From positions 1 through 18,436 of the forward strand of contig CAUUHY010000014.1 of the NCBI GenBank assembly GCA_963545265.1: a stretch of 18,436 nucleotides of DNA. Direction: 5' to 3'. Positions 8,003-15,829 of this stretch are shown here, one piece after another (positions within the stretch are counted from its first letter, which is position 1; each line of letters begins with the position of its first letter). The notes beneath the pieces were generated by a model that was not told the origin of the DNA, searched no databases, and saw only the letters and a program-made list of their open reading frames with translations. Source of the DNA: CAJPPJ01 sp963545265 (GTDB lineage Bacteria > Bacillota_I > Bacilli_A > RF39 > UBA660). The position numbers and the translations under genes were made by a program.

Positions 8003-8624
8003 CTAATTTATATCCTACATTTTTAATAGTTTTAATAAAATTTGTTTTAAATTTATTTCTAAGTCTTTTCATATGAACAGTTATAGTATTATCATTTATA
8101 TAATCTTCTGGCCATATTTTATCAAGTAACATTTCTCTAGTAATAGTTTTATTTACCAATAATAAATATAATATTTTATATTCTGTATCTGTTAAATTAA
8201 CAATCTTATTTTCTTCATAAACTTCTCTTAATTTATTATTTAAAACTATATTTTTAAACTTTATTATATCTTTATTTTTAATTATTTTATTAATTCTTGC
8301 AATTAATTCTTTAGATTTAAATGGCTTTGTAATATAATCGTTTGCTCCATTATTTAAAGCTTCTGCTATCTTTTCTTCTTCATCTTTAGCGGTTAAAAAA
8401 ATAACTGGTATATCATTAAATTCTCTAACTTCATAAAAAACATCAAAACCATTAGTATCAGGTAATAAAACATCAAGAATTAATAAATTATAATAAGAAA
8501 GATCTTCTTTATCAAAATCTTTCTTATTAAAACATACTTTAACTTTAAAATTATTTTCAACTAGTAATTCTTTTACTATCCCTGCTATATCCTTATTGTC
8601 TTCTAATATTAAAATATTATTCAT
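7989..8624 (-). CDS. OmpR/PhoB-family response regulator
   Basis: A 211-aa regulator. The receiver domain (about 1-115) has the acidic pair E8/D9, the phospho-acceptor D51 (LLILDVLLPD), T78 (FLTAKD) and K100 (ITKPF), all intact. A winged-helix DNA-binding domain (about 120-208) follows, with LTDTEYKILYLLL, the recognition region NTITVHMKRLRNKF and a C-terminal hairpin IKTIKNVGYKL. It should bind direct repeats as a dimer after phosphorylation by the neighbouring kinase. The start codon overlaps the permease stop as TAATG, so it is translated by coupling. Its likely target is the promoter of its own operon (see the repeats at 11429-11450). Bce-like modules usually regulate the transporter this way. 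Family assignment is certain; target and signal are inferred. Confidence 0.95.
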   Translation of the reverse strand: MNNILILEDNKDIAGIVKELLVENNFKVKVCFNKKDFDKEDLSYYNLLILDVLLPDTNGFDVFYEVREFNDIPVIFLTAKDEEEKIAEALNNGANDYITKPFKSKELIARINKIIKNKDIIKFKNIVLNNKLREVYEENKIVNLTDTEYKILYLLLVNKTITREMLLDKIWPEDYINDNTITVHMKRLRNKFKTNFIKTIKNVGYKLDEEN

Positions 8625-10717
8625 TATATATTCTCATTTCTTATAGTTTCTATTATATTATCTTCATCTATTTTCTTAATAGAATATCTCATAGTTACTA
8701 ATATTATAACAAATACTACTAAAATTGAAATTATTATACCTTGATATGGTAATTGATAAAAAACTTTATCTGCTTTACTTAATTGATCATATATAGTTTT
8801 ATAGATTAGATAAGAAATTCCTAAAGATATAACAATACCTATTATAAGTGATTTTAATGAATACATCATACTTTCATAAATAATCATTTTATTAAATTCT
8901 TTATTAGTTATACCAATAGATTTTAATGTTGCAAAATCACTTTTCCTTAGTTTCATATTAGAACTTACTACATTAAATATATTAGTAACACCAATTAATG
9001 ATAAAACTATTATAAAACCATATATTAATATTTGAGAAATTTCTGCTAATAATTTAAAATTTTGACTAATTCTTGTAACATCGACAATGTTAATATTATC
9101 AAACATTTTTTCTTTATTATCGAAAGCTTTTTCAAAGTATTTAGTTTCTTTATTATCTTTAGTTTTAACATAACCAAAATTAATATTCATTAACTCGTAT
9201 TTATTCATATTGCTTTTAAAATTAGATTCTGAAATACAAGGTGTTTCTTTAACTTTGGTTAAAATAGATTTAACTTTACTATTTATTTTTTTATTATCTA
9301 GTACATCTTTAGTAGTTACAATCTTATTTAAATTTTTACTTACATATTTAAAATATTTATCAGGTAGAACATTAATTATTTCCTTTTCCTGTACTAATAA
9401 AACATAATCATATTCTGTATTCTTTAATAATGATTTATATTTATTTACATATTCATCATAATTCAAATTATTATTCTTATTAAAAATATTTATTATTACA
9501 TCATAACTTTTTTCATACTTACCATATTGTTGCATATAGTAACCTATAAAAGTATTCATAGTAATAAATAAGATAACACTAATAGTTATAGATATAACTG
9601 TTGTACGATATTTTTTCTTAGATACTTTTAAGTTTCTCTTTGCTAAAAATAAACTAGGATTTTTAATTTTCTTATCAAACTCTTTGTCTTTTAATTTTAC
9701 ATAATCTTTATTTCTAATAGATTCTACTATAGTTACTTTAGAATATTTATATGATAATTTGATAATCACAAAATAAATTGTAACAAAAATTAATATAATA
9801 CTTACAATAAATGATAATAAATGTATTTCATTTGATAAAACCATTACATTATCAGTTAATATTTTAACAGCATTTTGAAGATAACTACCAAGTATTAAAC
9901 TTGCTGTAATACCTATAATTATTCCTAAAATAGAACCAATAAATCCTATAATAAAACATTCTAATTTTAAAAATGTATTTAATTGTTTTTTAGTAGCACC
10001 TACGCTGGAAAGTATTCCTATTTGTTTTATTTTTTCTGCAAAAGAAATACTAAAACTATTATTTATTATTACAAAAGAAGCTATTATAACTATAGCTATC
10101 GCAAAATAAGATAATATATTTAAAACTTTCATATTATCATTTTTACCATCATAATAATTATATAATTGTTCATTTTTTTCATAGTTAGTGTTTTTAATAA
10201 TATTTTCAAATTCTTTAGTATTTTTATAATTTTTAAGTTCAACATAAAGATTTACTTTACTATAATCTTTTATCTTAGTAAATTTTACATGTGGCATGTA
10301 GTTAGAAAAATAACCTGAAGCATCTTTTATATTTAGTAACATCTTATTTTCACTATATAAGTATTTATCAAACTCTAATTTACCTTTTACTACTTTTATT
10401 ATTTTTTTATCAATAAACTTATTATCTATATGATAAACATCTGGATTATTTTTATCTACATATAAGTAATAATAATCTTTTACTAATTTATTATTTAATA
10501 TGTAATCTATTTTAGATTTATCTACATCTATTATTTTATAATGATAAGCTCCATTAGATTTAAATGTAATTTCTCTAATAGATTTATTTAAACTTTCTTT
10601 AACATTAAATATTGTAAATATTAAAGAAACAGATAAAGATATACCTAAGATAATTGCTAAAAATAACTTTTTATTTACAAGAATATTCTTTTTAACTAAA
10701 TTTAAAAGTATTTTCAT
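8624..10717 (-). CDS. FtsX-type ABC transporter permease, duplicated domain
   Basis: A 697-aa membrane protein with about 8 helices in two similar halves: TM1 (about 18-36), TM2-TM4 (about 200-222, 250-275, 300-322), TM5 (about 372-392) and TM6-TM8 (about 563-588, 615-640, 660-682). Large extracellular loops follow TM1 (about 160 aa) and TM5 (about 170 aa). Each half carries the cytoplasmic FtsX coupling helix motif (GILSSVGATKKQLN and ATLKSIGITNKEFN). MacB/FtsX superfamily permeases act by mechanotransmission. They drive efflux, lipoprotein handling or peptide detoxification rather than classical import. The start is 1 base after the ATPase stop, and the regulator and kinase genes follow. 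This suggests a sensing and resistance module for peptides or cell-wall stress. BceB has 10 helices and one large loop, so this is not a strict BceB. Substrate unknown. Confidence 0.9.
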   Translation of the reverse strand: MKILLNLVKKNILVNKKLFLAIILGISLSVSLIFTIFNVKESLNKSIREITFKSNGAYHYKIIDVDKSKIDYILNNKLVKDYYYLYVDKNNPDVYHIDNKFIDKKIIKVVKGKLEFDKYLYSENKMLLNIKDASGYFSNYMPHVKFTKIKDYSKVNLYVELKNYKNTKEFENIIKNTNYEKNEQLYNYYDGKNDNMKVLNILSYFAIAIVIIASFVIINNSFSISFAEKIKQIGILSSVGATKKQLNTFLKLECFIIGFIGSILGIIIGITASLILGSYLQNAVKILTDNVMVLSNEIHLLSFIVSIILIFVTIYFVIIKLSYKYSKVTIVESIRNKDYVKLKDKEFDKKIKNPSLFLAKRNLKVSKKKYRTTVISITISVILFITMNTFIGYYMQQYGKYEKSYDVIINIFNKNNNLNYDEYVNKYKSLLKNTEYDYVLLVQEKEIINVLPDKYFKYVSKNLNKIVTTKDVLDNKKINSKVKSILTKVKETPCISESNFKSNMNKYELMNINFGYVKTKDNKETKYFEKAFDNKEKMFDNINIVDVTRISQNFKLLAEISQILIYGFIIVLSLIGVTNIFNVVSSNMKLRKSDFATLKSIGITNKEFNKMIIYESMMYSLKSLIIGIVISLGISYLIYKTIYDQLSKADKVFYQLPYQGIIISILVVFVIILVTMRYSIKKIDEDNIIETIRNENI

Positions 10718-10718
10718 A

Positions 10719-11399
10719 TTACTTATCTACCTCATCTTTAATTATTTTTCCATCTTCTATAGTAATAATTCTATCTGCTTCTTTAGCAACATTTAAATCA
10801 TGAGTAATAAGTATAATTGTTTGATTATATTCCTTATTATATTTTTTTAATAAATCAATTATTTCTTTACTTCTCTTAGTATCTAAATTTCCTGTTGGTT
10901 CATCTGCAAGAATTAATAGAGGTTTTGTAATAATAGCTCTTGCAATAGAAACTCTTTGTTGCTCTCCTCCTGAAAGTTCATTTGGTAAATGATTAACTCT
11001 TCTTTCAAGCCCAACATATTTAATAGTATCATCTAATAACTTTTCATCTATTGTTTTGTTATCTAATAAAAGTGGTAATGTTATATTTTCTTTAACACTA
11101 AGTATTGGAATTAAATTATAAAATTGATAAATAATTCCTATATTTCTTCTTCTAAACACTGCCATTTTATCTTTAGAAAGATTCGAAACTTTTGTATTAT
11201 CAATAAAAATATTTCCATTACTAGCTTCATCTACTCCTCCAATTAAATGAAGTAATGTTGATTTACCTCCTCCACTTCTTCCAACTATTGCAACAAATTC
11301 TCCTTTTTCTACCGAAAAATTCACATCATCTACTGCTACTACTTTATTTTTACCTTTTCCATATACTTTTGATAAATTTTCAACTCTTAATATTTCCAT
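10719..11399 (-). CDS. ABC transporter ATPase of the MacB/LolD/BceA type
   Basis: A 226-aa nucleotide-binding subunit. All motifs are intact, counted from the ATG: Walker A GRSGGGKST (40-48), Q-loop Gln92 (YQFYNLIPILSV), signature LSGGEQQRVSIARA (142-155), Walker B LLILADEP (161-168) with catalytic Glu167, the D-loop GNLD, and H-loop His200 (ILITHDL). The YQ-F-NL-P-LSV-EN pattern and short length are typical of partners of FtsX-type permeases. A TTG at 11420 is in frame, but AAGGAG lies 6 bases before the ATG at 11399, so that start is chosen. This is the first gene of the operon ATPase-permease-regulator-kinase, transcribed from the promoter at 11424-11452. It powers the permease encoded next. 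The substrate is not deducible; antimicrobial peptide or lipoprotein are the usual ones. Confidence 0.95.
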   Translation of the reverse strand: MEILRVENLSKVYGKGKNKVVAVDDVNFSVEKGEFVAIVGRSGGGKSTLLHLIGGVDEASNGNIFIDNTKVSNLSKDKMAVFRRRNIGIIYQFYNLIPILSVKENITLPLLLDNKTIDEKLLDDTIKYVGLERRVNHLPNELSGGEQQRVSIARAIITKPLLILADEPTGNLDTKRSKEIIDLLKKYNKEYNQTIILITHDLNVAKEADRIITIEDGKIIKDEVDK

Positions 11400-11423
11400 T
11401 ATTTTCTCCTTCAATAACAATAT

Positions 11424-11452
11424 ATTATTCTAAAGTGACTTTAAAATGACAA
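11424..11452 (-). promoter_or_regulatory. Promoter of the ABC transporter/two-component operon
   Basis: On the minus strand a -35 TTGTCA (11447-11452) and a -10 AATAAT (11424-11429) are separated by 17 bases. Each matches consensus at 5 of 6 positions. An alternative -10 TATATT lies at 11419-11424. The region starts right after the terminator of the preceding operon. Confidence 0.65.
11429..11450 (-). promoter_or_regulatory. 11-bp direct repeats: candidate operator for the operon's own response regulator
   Basis: On the minus strand GTCATTTTAAA (11440-11450) and GTCACTTTAGA (11429-11439) are back-to-back copies agreeing at 9 of 11 positions. OmpR/PhoB-family regulators bind tandem half-sites about 11 bp apart, one helical turn. 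The repeats overlap the promoter of an operon that encodes such a regulator. Binding is inferred, not shown. Their place between -35 and -10 could fit repression, or activation of a downstream -10. Confidence 0.45.
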
Positions 11453-11487
11453 AAAAATGAAATTATTTATTAATATTAATTTCATTT
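11447..11487 (-). terminator. Intrinsic terminator of the pilin-fmt operon
   Basis: A perfect 11-bp stem (AAATGAAATTA at 11455-11465 with its complement at 11477-11487) has an 11-base loop. On the minus strand the T-run TTTTTTT (11451-11457) overlaps the last stem bases. The stop codon of the 213-aa gene (11463-11465) is part of the stem. Confidence 0.8.
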
Positions 11488-12104
11488 ATTTTGTTATAAT
11501 CACTATAATTTAAAATTAAAGTTACTTTAGAATTACTTTTATATAGATTTGCAAAATTAGTTAAATCTATTTTCACTTGTTTTATAATATTATTTTCCTT
11601 AATTATATCTACTTTATTTAATCTATTATCACCTAAAAGTTCAGATTTTTCTATATAATATAAATCTTTATTACTAATACTATTGTTATTTAATTTTAAA
11701 ATAATTGTTTTAATTTTCTCTATATCAAAGAAATCAAAATATAAACTTGGATTAGTTGATAAAATATAATTTTTATTATTATGTTTTAAGAAAACATCTT
11801 CGATAGAATAATATTCACTTTCTTCTTTGCTGCTTTTATAAATAAAATGAGTTCTATTTTTATTATTCTCACCTAAATAAGTAGTCTTTATACCATTTAT
11901 TTCTAAAATATATTCAAATTTAAAATTTTTATTATCAAATTCTTTTAATTCATTATTTTGTTTTTTTTCTTCAGTTATTTTTGTTTTTTGTTTATCAGTA
12001 TTTTTAATATTTTTTTTAGAGTTAATTTGAAATACAAAATATATAAAAAGCATAAATATAACTATGTAAAAAAGTAAATTAGCTATTTTAATTATTTTCT
12101 TCAT
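11463..12104 (-). CDS. Unrecognised single-pass membrane protein downstream of fmt
   Basis: A 213-aa protein I do not recognise. A basic start (MKKIIKIAN) and one hydrophobic helix (about residues 7-27) are followed by a lysine-rich, low-complexity linker (about 28-55). A mixed beta-type domain of about 150 aa follows and should be outside the cell. There is no lipobox, prepilin motif, cysteine or sorting signal. It overlaps the end of fmt by 17 bases, with AAAGG upstream of its ATG. It is therefore the last gene of the pilin-containing operon and is followed by a terminator. By position it may be an envelope accessory of the pilin-like protein, but this is only contextual inference. Confidence 0.8.
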   Translation of the reverse strand: MKKIIKIANLLFYIVIFMLFIYFVFQINSKKNIKNTDKQKTKITEEKKQNNELKEFDNKNFKFEYILEINGIKTTYLGENNKNRTHFIYKSSKEESEYYSIEDVFLKHNNKNYILSTNPSLYFDFFDIEKIKTIILKLNNNSISNKDLYYIEKSELLGDNRLNKVDIIKENNIIKQVKIDLTNFANLYKSNSKVTLILNYSDYNKINEININK

Positions 12105-13032
12105 AATTAAACCTTTTGTTTAAAAACTCTTCTTTTTTATGACCATTAAAAAAGTCTTTAATACTCATTTTTTTCTTACCTTCTTCTTGAATGGTATAAA
12201 CTTTTATAGTTCCATTTTTACATGCTATTTCTAAATAATCTTTTATATCAATTATCTTAGATACATCATCTAGTTTTTCACTACCAACTCTTACATCAAA
12301 TAACTTATATTTTTTATTATTTAAGAAAGCATATGCTCCAGGTATACTATCTAGCGACCTAATTTTATTATAAACAGAAATTGCATCTTTATTAAAATCA
12401 ATTAATAATTCTTCTTTTTTTAATAGTTTTATTATAGTTACATCTTCTTCTTTTTGTTTTTCTCTTTCATTAGTTCCACTTAACACTGAAGATAAAGTAT
12501 CCATAAGTAAATCTCTTCCTAAAATAGAGAGTTTTTCATTCATGGTATCGAAGTTATCTTCTTCTTTTAACTCTATTTTTCTTTGAGATATCATATCACC
12601 ATTATCCATAAGTTTATCCATATACATAATAGTAATACCTAAATATTTTTCACCATTTTCTATTGCTCTGTTTATTGGTGCACCTCCTCTATATTTAGGA
12701 AGAAGAGATGCGTGAACATTTATCGCTTTATATTTAGAAAAAAATAGTAATTCTTCTGGTATTATTTGACCATACGCTGCTGTAATTATAATATCTGGAT
12801 TCTTATCTATAATAATTTTATAATTTTCTTTAATTTTTTCTGGTTGAAATACTTCTATATTGTTTTTAACTGCTAGTTCTTTTACGGGGGAAAAACTTAC
12901 TTTATTATTTCTTCCTCTTACTTTATCTGGTTGAGTTACTACAAGTAAAACATTAGTTTCTTCTATCAATCTTTCTAATATTGGAACTGCAAAATCTGGA
13001 GTTCCCATAAATACTACTTTTAAATTTTTCAT
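12088..13032 (-). CDS. fmt: Methionyl-tRNA formyltransferase
   Basis: A 314-aa enzyme, the usual family length. It transfers a formyl group from 10-formyl-tetrahydrofolate to methionyl-initiator-tRNA in the cytoplasm. The N-terminal Rossmann domain starts VVFMGTPDFAVPIL. The catalytic block AAYGQIIPEELL...INVHASLLPKYRGGAPI contains Asn105 and His107, and Asp143 lies in MYMDKLMDNGD. Together they form the conserved Asn-His-Asp triad. The C-terminal tRNA-binding domain is present (SVYNKIRSLDSIPGAYAFL). The start ATG overlaps the TGA stop of the pilin-like gene as ATGA, and no good ribosome site precedes it, so translation is probably coupled. The usual neighbours def, priA and rsmB are absent; instead it sits inside an operon of pilus-like and membrane proteins. 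The initiator tRNA at 18249-18326 is its substrate. Confidence 0.97.
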   Translation of the reverse strand: MKNLKVVFMGTPDFAVPILERLIEETNVLLVVTQPDKVRGRNNKVSFSPVKELAVKNNIEVFQPEKIKENYKIIIDKNPDIIITAAYGQIIPEELLFFSKYKAINVHASLLPKYRGGAPINRAIENGEKYLGITIMYMDKLMDNGDMISQRKIELKEEDNFDTMNEKLSILGRDLLMDTLSSVLSGTNEREKQKEEDVTIIKLLKKEELLIDFNKDAISVYNKIRSLDSIPGAYAFLNNKKYKLFDVRVGSEKLDDVSKIIDIKDYLEIACKNGTIKVYTIQEEGKKKMSIKDFFNGHKKEEFLNKRFNYEENN

Positions 13033-14948
13033 AAATTTTCTATTCTATAAGGATTGTACCTTGTTCCTTTTCCACCTATTATTTTTAAATTTTTATTTAT
13101 TTTAACAACAACTCTATTTCCATAAATTTTATCTTGTTTGTAGTCGTAGCTTCTAGTATCAACACTGTTTATAACTTCACCTTCTGCTAACTCTTCTTTT
13201 CCTTCACCACTAGCTTCTATAGTCCACATTTTACTATCAATTGATTTATTAATAAAACTCGGAGTAATTGTCCAAAATTTATCAACATGATAATTACTTT
13301 CATAATTTCTAACAGCCGTTGCATATAATTCACCAAGTTTTACACCATTAATTTTTGAAGATACTAAGTTATCTTTTGGATATTGACACTCAGGTTTAGT
13401 TAAAAATTTATTAGTTTGAAAATTAAATTTTTCTGTACAAAAATTACTTACTAAAGCTATATCTTCAGATTTATTTTCAGATTCTTTATTTAAATTGTAA
13501 TAACAATTTATTTGATTATATTTACCATAGTTACCAGTTTTTACTATTCCATTACCTTTACATGCAGTAATATTTTCTTCAGCTGATCCAAATACTAAAG
13601 TATTAACATTAAATCCCATTAAAATATTATCATATGTTTTTACACGATCATCTTCATCTAAATTAGTTTGAACTATGTTTTTATTTTCTATATAAGGATT
13701 TTTAGCTGTTGTATCCATGGAAATAAGTCGTGGATATCCATTTTTATTTTCCATTACTCTAAATGTTCTATATTCATCTTTATATCTAACATCAACATGA
13801 TCTCCTACTTTTAAAGCTGAAGTTTTTATTGAAATATCTGCTGTTGATTCTAAATTCCATTTGTTTCTAGATAAAACATAAGGATTTTTTATTGTTCCAT
13901 TTCCTTCATAAACTTCCGCATTAGATGAAAAAGTTACAACTGGTATCACAGCTTCTATACCATCATCTCTTCCAAACTCTACTGTTTTAGAATTCTTATT
14001 AAAAATATTAGCAACATATATTTTATTATCTTGAGATAGTAAATGAAATTTATAATTATGATTAGCCATTTCAGAAATCATAAGACTTGCTATAGCTTCA
14101 TCAAAATCCTCTACTGTAGGTATTCCTATTTTTCTAATATTTTCATTGTTTCTAAATAAAGATAAATACTTATTAGTGTCTTTTAATTGATTAAAATAAA
14201 CTGATTCCAAATAATTCCTAACATCACTTCTCTTATAATCTTTATAACCATTTATAGAATATGGAATACTAGTTATTGCATCCATACTGTAAGCTTTAAA
14301 TCCCCCATTTTTATCCCTAGCATAAATATGCCATAATTGAGAAGAATAATATACATAGGTATTGTTTTTATATCTATTATCATATTCATTTATATAGTTT
14401 ATAGTAGAATTATTGCTAAATCTTGTTTTATTAAATATTTGGTTTATCTCAATACCATTATTTTTAACTAACTCTTCTATTAATATTTTTGATTCTTTTT
14501 TTATAGCTCTATTACAAGAATTAGTATCTTCTTCTCCTACATTTAAAGCTTGTTGATTAAAATATTTATATGCATTTTCTTTTTTCTCACATTTTAATTT
14601 AAAATTTGTATAATAATTCCCATTTTCATTTCTAACAGTTATATCTCTTGCCATTGAACAATTGTATGTTTTATCATGAAAATCCGATATCAAATTAGTT
14701 GTTTTTAATTCATCAAAAGAAAAGCGAACACATCCACTTTCTGTTGCATCACCTAATTCTTCATTTTTAAATGTTGTAGCATACTGTAAAGATGCTTCTT
14801 CTATTATTTTATAATATTCATCAATTTTTTTACGCTCATTACCTAAGTTACTTTTATTTAAAGCAGGAATTACAACCATCATGATAAGTCCTAAAATAAC
14901 TATAACTGTTATTAGCTCTATTAAAGTAAAACCATTTCTTTTTTTCAT
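13029..14948 (-). CDS. Large type IV pilin-like protein with duplicated C-terminal domain
   Basis: A 639-aa protein with a perfect class III signal: MKKRNG then FTLIELITVIVILGLIMMVVIPAL. Prepilin peptidase should cut after Gly6, leaving Phe at +1 and Glu at +5 (residue 11). Most type IV pilins are 100-200 aa; this one carries over 550 aa of external domain. That part seems duplicated. Unit 1 (about 200-358) opens with WHIYARDKNGGFKAYSMDA and ends GNGTIKNPYVL. Unit 2 (about 390-636) opens with FRVMENKNGYPRLISMDT and ends GGKGTRYNPYRI. Several Cys residues could form disulfides outside the cell. Start ATG at 14948 with AGGAG 8 bases upstream. It lies 24 bases after the P-loop gene and overlaps fmt, ending in TGA. 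It may be a tip or minor pseudopilin, or a surface protein using only the pilin anchor. Confidence 0.85.
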   Translation of the reverse strand: MKKRNGFTLIELITVIVILGLIMMVVIPALNKSNLGNERKKIDEYYKIIEEASLQYATTFKNEELGDATESGCVRFSFDELKTTNLISDFHDKTYNCSMARDITVRNENGNYYTNFKLKCEKKENAYKYFNQQALNVGEEDTNSCNRAIKKESKILIEELVKNNGIEINQIFNKTRFSNNSTINYINEYDNRYKNNTYVYYSSQLWHIYARDKNGGFKAYSMDAITSIPYSINGYKDYKRSDVRNYLESVYFNQLKDTNKYLSLFRNNENIRKIGIPTVEDFDEAIASLMISEMANHNYKFHLLSQDNKIYVANIFNKNSKTVEFGRDDGIEAVIPVVTFSSNAEVYEGNGTIKNPYVLSRNKWNLESTADISIKTSALKVGDHVDVRYKDEYRTFRVMENKNGYPRLISMDTTAKNPYIENKNIVQTNLDEDDRVKTYDNILMGFNVNTLVFGSAEENITACKGNGIVKTGNYGKYNQINCYYNLNKESENKSEDIALVSNFCTEKFNFQTNKFLTKPECQYPKDNLVSSKINGVKLGELYATAVRNYESNYHVDKFWTITPSFINKSIDSKMWTIEASGEGKEELAEGEVINSVDTRSYDYKQDKIYGNRVVVKINKNLKIIGGKGTRYNPYRIENL

Positions 14949-14972
14949 ATATACTTCTCCTAAAGCTATGTT

Positions 14973-15827
14973 TTATATTTCTAATAAATCTATTTCTTCC
15001 TCTTCTTTTATAGATGCTTTAGTTTCAACTTTTTGATCTGCTTTTTCTATACTAAATTTTATCTTATCAGTTTTTTCTACTCTAACATCCAAATAATCTT
15101 TAAATAAATATTTAGTATTATTTTTAGATTCTAATATTACTTTAAATGATTTTAATAAATCATAATATTTCATAAACAATTCATCTAATTTATTAATATA
15201 AATATAATCAGGGTTTTGATTTAATATTTGAACAATGTTTTCTAAATTATTAAAAACTACTACGTTATCTTCTTTAAAGATAATTTTTTCTTCACTAAAT
15301 ACAAATATTTTTATATTTCCAAGTTTTTTTATCAAATCCTTTATTAAAGTTGTTTTCCCAGAGTTCTTAGAACCATATATAACCAAACTCTTATCTTTTA
15401 ATTCAGTTAATTCTTCAGAAAAATCAACATCAATATATTTTTTTAAATATAATACTTTATTACCACTTAAAACATTTAAATAATAATTTTCTTTATAATC
15501 TTCAAAGTCTTTATTCATTAACTTTAAAATATTGTTATTTAATGTTTCTTCATTTACAATTTCTTGTCTATCTTTATATGTTATGTATAATTTATTATGA
15601 AAATATAAACTAACTACTGCCTCATCTTTAATATATTTATCTAATATTTCTTCTACATTAACTTTTTCTTCTTTATTTATACTTTGTTCTTGATTAGAAG
15701 TTTCTTTATTTTCTTCTACTTTTGGTATCAAATCAGAAATATCATTATTTTTTGGTAAATTAACATCAACAACTTCATTAGTCGATAAACTAGAAATTAC
15801 CGGTGCTTCTATATTGCTAAAATCCAT
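14973..15827 (-). CDS. P-loop protein, possibly a degenerate secretion/pilus ATPase
   Basis: A 284-aa protein of uncertain family. Residues 1-60 are acidic, low-complexity and likely disordered. A small domain (about 61-140) leads to a Walker A loop, VIYGSKNSGKTTLIKDL (GSKNSGKT 152-159). It is followed by IFVFSEEKIIFKEDN and then ILNQNPDYIYINKLDE (201-216). Order and spacing recall PilB/PilT/VirB11-type ATPases, where the P-loop is followed by ITIED and then by ILRQDPDVIMVGEIRD. Here the key acidic and arginine residues are mostly lost and the protein is much shorter. An unrelated small P-loop protein is also possible. The tail (265-284) is acidic. It precedes the pilin-like gene by 24 bases, which supports a role with it. 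AAGGAG of its ribosome site lies in the last codons of the upstream gene. Start ATG at 15827. Confidence 0.75.
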   Translation of the reverse strand: MDFSNIEAPVISSLSTNEVVDVNLPKNNDISDLIPKVEENKETSNQEQSINKEEKVNVEEILDKYIKDEAVVSLYFHNKLYITYKDRQEIVNEETLNNNILKLMNKDFEDYKENYYLNVLSGNKVLYLKKYIDVDFSEELTELKDKSLVIYGSKNSGKTTLIKDLIKKLGNIKIFVFSEEKIIFKEDNVVVFNNLENIVQILNQNPDYIYINKLDELFMKYYDLLKSFKVILESKNNTKYLFKDYLDVRVEKTDKIKFSIEKADQKVETKASIKEEEEIDLLEI

Positions 15828-15829
15828 TT

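Noticed and set aside
11400..11420. TTG start for the ABC ATPase
   Set aside because: The AAGGAG ribosome site lies downstream of it and fits the ATG at 11399, where homologous proteins begin.
11451..11461. A third copy of the 11-bp repeat (minus strand TTCATTTTTTT)
   Set aside because: It is better explained as the stem end and T-run of the preceding terminator; only TCATTTT is shared.
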